Shown in pieces: positions 59,062-64,000 of a stretch of 64,000 bases of DNA; position 1 is the stretch's first letter, and each line of letters starts with the position of its first letter. The position numbers were made by a program, and so were the translations under genes. The notes below the pieces were generated by a model. The model made no database searches. It was not told the DNA's origin and saw only the letters and a list, made by a program, of their open reading frames with translations. Source of the DNA: Gammaproteobacteria bacterium (GTDB lineage Bacteria; Pseudomonadota; Gammaproteobacteria; Steroidobacterales; GCA-2729495); contig JAHDYM010000003.1 of assembly GCA_023383705.1 (NCBI GenBank), positions 1-64,000 of the forward strand, written 5' to 3'.

Positions 59062-60531
59062 GTGAAACGGCAATCACCGAAGCGACAAACGTCCGGCACA
59101 GCTGCCGACTGGAGTCGCCGCGACGCCTTGAAGGCACTGGGCGCCGGCACGGCCGCGCTGATGTTGCCGCGCGCTGTTGCGGCCGGTGGCCATGACGCTG
59201 ACGTGATCGTGATCGGCGCAGGACTCGCCGGTCTGCAGGCGGCAATCCTGCTTCAGGACGAAGGACTCGACGTGCTGGTCGTCGAGGGCAATGACCGGGT
59301 CGGAGGGCGCGTATGGTCACTCGACAATGTACCCGGACAGCCGGAAGCCGGTGGAGCCGAGATCGCCCCCGGCTACGCACGGATGCATTCCATGATCGCG
59401 AGGCTCGGCGATATCGGGCTCGCGAGCTGGAAGCAATACAAGAATGACCAGACTTTTGCCATCTACGACGCCGGCAAGCTGTCCAGCCTCGCTGACTGGC
59501 AAAAGTCTCCTGCCAATCGTTTCAGCAGCGCGGAACGGGCGCTCTTTGGTCCGCTCGGTCCATTTGGCGTGGCGCTCGCTTATCTGCCACGGCCGAACCC
59601 GCTGCCGGCCCTCGACAGCTGGCTCGACAGGGAATCTGCTGCCCTCGATGTGCCGCTCGACCGGTATCTGCGTGGCCTGGGAGCAAGTGCCGAGGCCCTG
59701 CGTTTCGCCGCTTCCGGCGTTCCAGCCGACAGCGTGGCTGCAACATCGGCGCTCGCGCTGCTGCGCATGATGCGCGTTTTTGACGAGATGGGCCCCTACG
59801 ACGGACTGCAGATCTTTGCCGGTGGCACCAGCCGGGTTCCCGAAGGCATGGCGGCGCTGCTCAAGCGCGAGGTGCGCCTTCGGAGCAGGGTTACCGGCCT
59901 GCGCACGCAGCGCGACGGTGTGGAGATCGCCCTCGCTGACGGCACCACCCTGAGGGCCGGGCATGCTGTATGCAGCGTTCCGCTGCCGGTCCTCCGCAGT
60001 CTGCGCATCGACCCGGCGCTGCCGCCGCTGCAGGCCGAGGCAGTGCAGAGGATTCCATACGATTCGGCATTGAGCATTTTCTTTGCGATCAAGACGCCGT
60101 TCTGGGAAGCGGACGGACTGCCCGCGTCGACGCGCGGCAGCGACAGCTTCGGGCGCGCCTCGGTGCGCCGCTCGCCGCGAGGCGAGCACATCTGGTTTCA
60201 CAAGGCAGGTGCTGCTGCCGTCCCTTACAGGAAACTCGCCGATGGCGAGTTGATGAAGGTGGCGACGAAGGAGTTGAACGAGGCGCGACCCAGCACGATC
60301 GGCCGTGTCGAAGCCAGCTTCGCGGTCAACTGGAACACCCTTCCCTGGAATCGCGCCCACCTGCACCACCGCGGACCCGGCGACATCACGAACTTCGGCA
60401 ACATCGCTGCCGAGGCCCATGGCCGCATCCACTTTGCCGGCGAACACACTTCGGTGACGATGATGGGCATGGAAGGGGCGATGGAATCAGGCGAGCGGGC
60501 AGCTGTCGAGATCCTGCAGCGCCTGGGCTAG
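59062..60531 (+). CDS. Tat-exported flavin amine oxidase-like protein (paralog 1)
   Basis: WSRRDALKALGAGTAALMLPRAVA Tat signal; DVIVIGAGLAGLQAAILLQDEGLDVLVVEGNDRVGGRVWS. Confidence 0.9.
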   Translation: MKRQSPKRQTSGTAADWSRRDALKALGAGTAALMLPRAVAAGGHDADVIVIGAGLAGLQAAILLQDEGLDVLVVEGNDRVGGRVWSLDNVPGQPEAGGAEIAPGYARMHSMIARLGDIGLASWKQYKNDQTFAIYDAGKLSSLADWQKSPANRFSSAERALFGPLGPFGVALAYLPRPNPLPALDSWLDRESAALDVPLDRYLRGLGASAEALRFAASGVPADSVAATSALALLRMMRVFDEMGPYDGLQIFAGGTSRVPEGMAALLKREVRLRSRVTGLRTQRDGVEIALADGTTLRAGHAVCSVPLPVLRSLRIDPALPPLQAEAVQRIPYDSALSIFFAIKTPFWEADGLPASTRGSDSFGRASVRRSPRGEHIWFHKAGAAAVPYRKLADGELMKVATKELNEARPSTIGRVEASFAVNWNTLPWNRAHLHHRGPGDITNFGNIAAEAHGRIHFAGEHTSVTMMGMEGAMESGERAAVEILQRLG

Positions 60532-61448
60532 ATCGCCGGCAGCTTTTTGGCGGTTGCGTGCAGCATCTCGATGAAGGTCTGCGTGATCGGTCCGGGTTTG
60601 CTGTCGGCACGCATCACCAGCAGGCAGGGCCAGCTGCGGGGTTGGGGCTGTCGCACCGGCAGCTCAATCAGCTTGCCACTGCGCAGTTCGGCGACCACCA
60701 GCCGGGCCGGCAGATACGAGAGGTAATCCCCGTGCAGCAGCTGCTGCAGGCAGAGATCGACCGAGTTGCTTTCCACACCGTGGCGCGGCGGCGCCAGTCC
60801 CGCCGCCGAGTACATGTCGCGCAGCTCGTTCCACATGCGGCAGAAAGGTCCGACGATTGCCCATTCGGCGCTGGTCAGCCGGTCGAGTCCCAGGCGCCCT
60901 TCGCTGGCCCAGGGGTGATCCTTGCGGGCGACGAAGATATTGCGATCGGTGTAGATCGTCTCGGCACTGAAGCGGGAATCGAGCCCTTCCTCGGGTTCAT
61001 CGCAGATCGCGATGTCATAGAGGCCGCTGGCCAACTGATCCAGGACGATGTGCGTGACCTGGTGCATGACCTGGACCCGGACGCCGGGCTTGTGCCTGCG
61101 GAATGAGCGGATCACGTCGGGCAGCAGGCTGCGGGTTGCCGTTGGCGTGGCACCGAGGCGCACCATTTCCCAGCCGGTGCCCATGAGATTTTCGAGCTCG
61201 TCGCGGAATATCCTGAGTTCAGTGAGGGCTTTCTGGGCCCTGGGGACGAGCAGCAGTCCAAAAGGCGTCGGTCCGACGCCGTGGCGGGTGCCTTTCTTGC
61301 GCTCCAGCAGGCGCCCGCCGCACTCCTTTTCCAGTTGCTGGATGCTGCGGCTGATCGCCTGTGGTGTAATGTTGGCGCGCGCTGCCGCCTTGTGAAAATT
61401 GCCGGTCTCGATGACCGCCAGAAAGTGTTGCAGTTGCCGGATTTCCAT
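60528..61448 (-). CDS. LysR family transcriptional regulator
   Basis: MEIRQLQHFLAVIETGNFHKAAARANITPQAISRSIQQLEKECGGRLLER. Confidence 0.95.
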   Translation of the reverse strand: MEIRQLQHFLAVIETGNFHKAAARANITPQAISRSIQQLEKECGGRLLERKKGTRHGVGPTPFGLLLVPRAQKALTELRIFRDELENLMGTGWEMVRLGATPTATRSLLPDVIRSFRRHKPGVRVQVMHQVTHIVLDQLASGLYDIAICDEPEEGLDSRFSAETIYTDRNIFVARKDHPWASEGRLGLDRLTSAEWAIVGPFCRMWNELRDMYSAAGLAPPRHGVESNSVDLCLQQLLHGDYLSYLPARLVVAELRSGKLIELPVRQPQPRSWPCLLVMRADSKPGPITQTFIEMLHATAKKLPAI

Positions 61449-61480
61449 CGCTCACCCTGCTTTATCAACTGATCCTGACT

Positions 61481-61497
61481 GACAAGACCGGTTTGTC
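61481..61497. promoter_or_regulatory. Interrupted dyad in the LysR/amine-oxidase divergent region
   Basis: GACAA-GACCGGT-TTGTC. Confidence 0.4.
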
Positions 61498-61609
61498 GGT
61501 CAAGAATAACAATTGCTGGTTGCCGGTGCGCTGCATTTATATTCTCACCGGCAGATGCTGAATCACTCCGCCGGTCGGGTGGGCAGCCTGTACCCATGGG
61601 GCCATCAAC

Positions 61610-63052
61610 ATGACTGTCTTGCGTACCCGTCGACGAGTTCTGAAGGAAATTGCGGCGACTGCCGGTGTTGTCGCCGCCAGCAGTGGTCTGGGCAGTAAAG
61701 CGCTGGCAGCCAGCCGGCGTGATGCCGATGTCATCGTCGTCGGCGCAGGCCTCGCCGGGCTGAACACGGCGCTCACACTCCAGGATGCCGGCCTCAGCGT
61801 GTTGCTGCTTGAGGGCAGCAACCGGGTTGGTGGCCGGGTGATGACGCTCGACAATGTGCCGGGCCGGCCCGAGGCCGGTGGTACCGAGTTCGGTGCCGGC
61901 TATGCGCGCTGCCTGTCGATGATCGATCGACTGGGTGGTTTCCCGATGCAGAAGTGGCTCGATACCGTCGAGCTGCCGTTTGCGCTCAATTTCGACGGCA
62001 CGCTCATGCCGATGTCGGCCTGGCCGGACTCGCCGCTCAATAAAATGGTTGGCGCCGAGCGTACGGCAGGCGGGTCGCTGATGGGTCCGTTTGCGCTGAG
62101 CATGATGTATGCGCCGCGTCCCTCGCCGCTCAATGGCCTCGACAGCTGGCTGTTGCCGGAAGCCACCGCGCTCGACATCAGCTATGCCGATTACCTGAAA
62201 AGCAAAGGCGCCAGCGAGGCGGCGCTGCGCTTTATCAGCAATGACGTACCTACTGCCGACCTCGACAGGTTTTCAGCGCTGTGGCAGCACCGGTTGTTCC
62301 GCTTTCAGGAGTTCATGGGCGGTATCGACGGCCTCAATCGTATCGCCACCGGTGCCAGCCGCTTTCCGGAAGGCATTGCGAAGCTGCTCAAGCGGGAGAT
62401 TGCCTTCAATACGCAGGTTACGGCGATCCGTGCCGACGAGCGCGGTGTCGAAGTCAGGACGAAGGGCGGACGCACGTACCGGGCAGGTCGCGTCACCGTT
62501 GCGGTGCCGCTGCCGCTGCTGCGGCAGATTGCCATCGAGCCGGCGTTGCCGCCCCTGCAGGCCGCCGCGGTACAAGAGATTCCCTACGACAACATGGTCA
62601 ACGTGTTCTTTGCCGTCAAGGAACCCTACTGGAAAGTGGACGGTCTGCCCGGCTCCATGTGGACCAATCAGCCGATGGGCCGCATGTATCACTTCAAGTC
62701 CGATCAGGGTGAATACATCTGGATGAATGTCCGCAATCCGCTGTCACCGTGGATAAAAATGAGCGATGCCGATGTCATGCAGGATGCGACCCGGACACTG
62801 AACGCTGCCCGGCCCAGCACGATCGGGCGGGTGGAAGCCATCGCGGTGGTCAACTGGTCCAACTACCCGTGGACGCGCGGCCACAACGTGTATCGCCTGC
62901 CCGGACAGATTGCCCGCTATGGCAACATCGTTGCGGAGCCACATGGCCGCATCCATTTCGCTGGCGACCACACGGCAGTCACGATGATGGGCATGGAAGG
63001 TGCCATGGAGTCGGGGGAACGGGCAGCGGTGGAGATTCTCCAGCTGGCCTAG
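61610..63052 (+). CDS. Flavin amine oxidase-like protein (paralog 2), probable Tat signal
   Basis: RRRVLKEIAATAGVVAASSGLG; DVIVVGAGLAGLNTALTLQDAGLSVLLLEGSNRVGGRV; C-terminus near-identical to paralog 1. Confidence 0.9.
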   Translation: MTVLRTRRRVLKEIAATAGVVAASSGLGSKALAASRRDADVIVVGAGLAGLNTALTLQDAGLSVLLLEGSNRVGGRVMTLDNVPGRPEAGGTEFGAGYARCLSMIDRLGGFPMQKWLDTVELPFALNFDGTLMPMSAWPDSPLNKMVGAERTAGGSLMGPFALSMMYAPRPSPLNGLDSWLLPEATALDISYADYLKSKGASEAALRFISNDVPTADLDRFSALWQHRLFRFQEFMGGIDGLNRIATGASRFPEGIAKLLKREIAFNTQVTAIRADERGVEVRTKGGRTYRAGRVTVAVPLPLLRQIAIEPALPPLQAAAVQEIPYDNMVNVFFAVKEPYWKVDGLPGSMWTNQPMGRMYHFKSDQGEYIWMNVRNPLSPWIKMSDADVMQDATRTLNAARPSTIGRVEAIAVVNWSNYPWTRGHNVYRLPGQIARYGNIVAEPHGRIHFAGDHTAVTMMGMEGAMESGERAAVEILQLA

Positions 63053-63086
63053 AATGGTTCTCCCTCCACACCAGGATCGAAGACCC

Positions 63087-63902
63087 GTGCAAACCATCGT
63101 CATTACCGGCAGTACCCGCGGCATCGGCAAGGGCCTCGCCCGTGAATTCCTCAAGCTCGGCCACCGGGTGGTGGTCACCGGCCGCAGCCAGGCGGCAGTA
63201 GATGGCGCGGTAGCCGAGCTGGCCAGTCCCGATGCGGTGCTGGGCTGTGTCTGCGACGTGCGCGACATGGCCGCGCTCGAAGCGGTGTGGACAGCGGCGG
63301 TTGCGCGCTTTGGGCGTGTCGATATATGGATCAGCAATGCCGCTGTCGCCACCGACCGGGCACTGCTGGCGGACCTGCCCGCCGAGCAGATCGTCGCCAC
63401 CATCGAAACCAACCTGCTGGGTACGATCTACGGCACCAAGGTCGCGCTTGCCGGGATGCTGCGCCAGGGCGGTGGCAAGATCTACACCTTCGAGGGCTTT
63501 GGCAGCAACGGCATGATGTCGCCGGGCCTGACCACCTACGGCAGCAGCAAGTACGGGCTGCGCTATTTCACCCGCTCGCTGGCGAAGGAATACAAGGACT
63601 CGCCGGTGCTGATCGGCGCCCTGAGCCCCGGGATGGTGCCCACCGACCTGCTGCTTTATTCCTCGAAGAGCAAGGACGCGGCCGAGTGGGCCAAGGCCAA
63701 GCGGGTCATGAATATCCTCGGCGATACGGTGGAGACGGTCACGCCGTGGCTGGCCGCACAGGCGCTGGCCAACCAGAAACAGGGTGCCTGCATCGAATGG
63801 CTGACACCGCAAAAAGCGGCGCTGCGCTTCGCCACGGCGGCATTCCGCAAGCGTGACATCATCTCGCCGCTCGAGGCGCGCGCTGATCTGAAGGTCCGCT
63901 GA
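63087..63902 (+). CDS. SDR family oxidoreductase
   Basis: QTIVITGSTRGIGKGLAREFLKLGHRVVVTGRS; YGSSKYGLRYFTRSLAKEY (YxxxK); GTG start. Confidence 0.92.
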   Translation: MQTIVITGSTRGIGKGLAREFLKLGHRVVVTGRSQAAVDGAVAELASPDAVLGCVCDVRDMAALEAVWTAAVARFGRVDIWISNAAVATDRALLADLPAEQIVATIETNLLGTIYGTKVALAGMLRQGGGKIYTFEGFGSNGMMSPGLTTYGSSKYGLRYFTRSLAKEYKDSPVLIGALSPGMVPTDLLLYSSKSKDAAEWAKAKRVMNILGDTVETVTPWLAAQALANQKQGACIEWLTPQKAALRFATAAFRKRDIISPLEARADLKVR

Positions 63903-63904
63903 AT

Positions 63905-63921
63905 TTCCGGTTGAACCGGAA
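63905..63921. promoter_or_regulatory. Perfect palindrome between SDR and third LLM gene
   Basis: TTCCGGTT-G-AACCGGAA. Confidence 0.45.
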
Positions 63922-63937
63922 CCAAGGAGTACACGGA

Positions 63938-64000
63938 GTGGAAATCGACGTCATCCTGGAAGCCGACCTGACCCCCGCACAGGTGGCTGAACTCGCGCAG
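63938..64000 (+). CDS. LLM-class flavin-dependent oxidoreductase (paralog 3), truncated by window end
   Basis: GTG start, (M)EIDVILEADLTPAQVAELAQ matches the N-termini of paralogs 1 and 2. Confidence 0.8.
   Translation, partial: MEIDVILEADLTPAQVAELAQ

Overview
A GC-rich proteobacterial chromosome segment, probably gammaproteobacterial from gene content. It holds about 57 protein-coding genes or remnants. I saw no rRNA, tRNA, CRISPR array or intact transposase. Housekeeping blocks: atpD(partial)-atpC-glmU-glmS; xth/prlC-like/gor; gshA; mdh; a mevalonate-pathway block (mvaS, phosphomevalonate kinase, mvaD, ispA-like) abutting a fadE-like gene; exeA/gspB-like genes; an ABC exporter; nudC; hemY/hemX. 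An accessory stretch (about 19.6-25.5 kb) carries hicAB, phd/vapC, a low-GC pair of unknown membrane proteins, and a dispersed ~24-bp motif that abuts gene ends. The points most worth a second look are: (1) an FNR-type regulator with two perfect TTGAT-N4-ATCAA boxes, each exactly 41.5 bp upstream of an inferred start and in register with a TAG(T/C)AT -10, in front of two flavin/NADPH oxidoreductase genes; (2) a repeated parts list (three paralogous LLM flavin oxidoreductases, two paralogous uncharacterised membrane proteins, two paralogous Tat-type amine oxidases, a TonB receptor) split between ~5-13 kb and ~54-64 kb; (3) a divergent FlhD-like/FlhC-like pair separated by an AT-rich region with phased direct repeats; (4) a tandem alpha/beta-hydrolase fusion lacking Ser at both nucleophile elbows; (5) a receiver-TM-OmpA-like fusion. 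All family calls are by eye from motifs; no database search was run.
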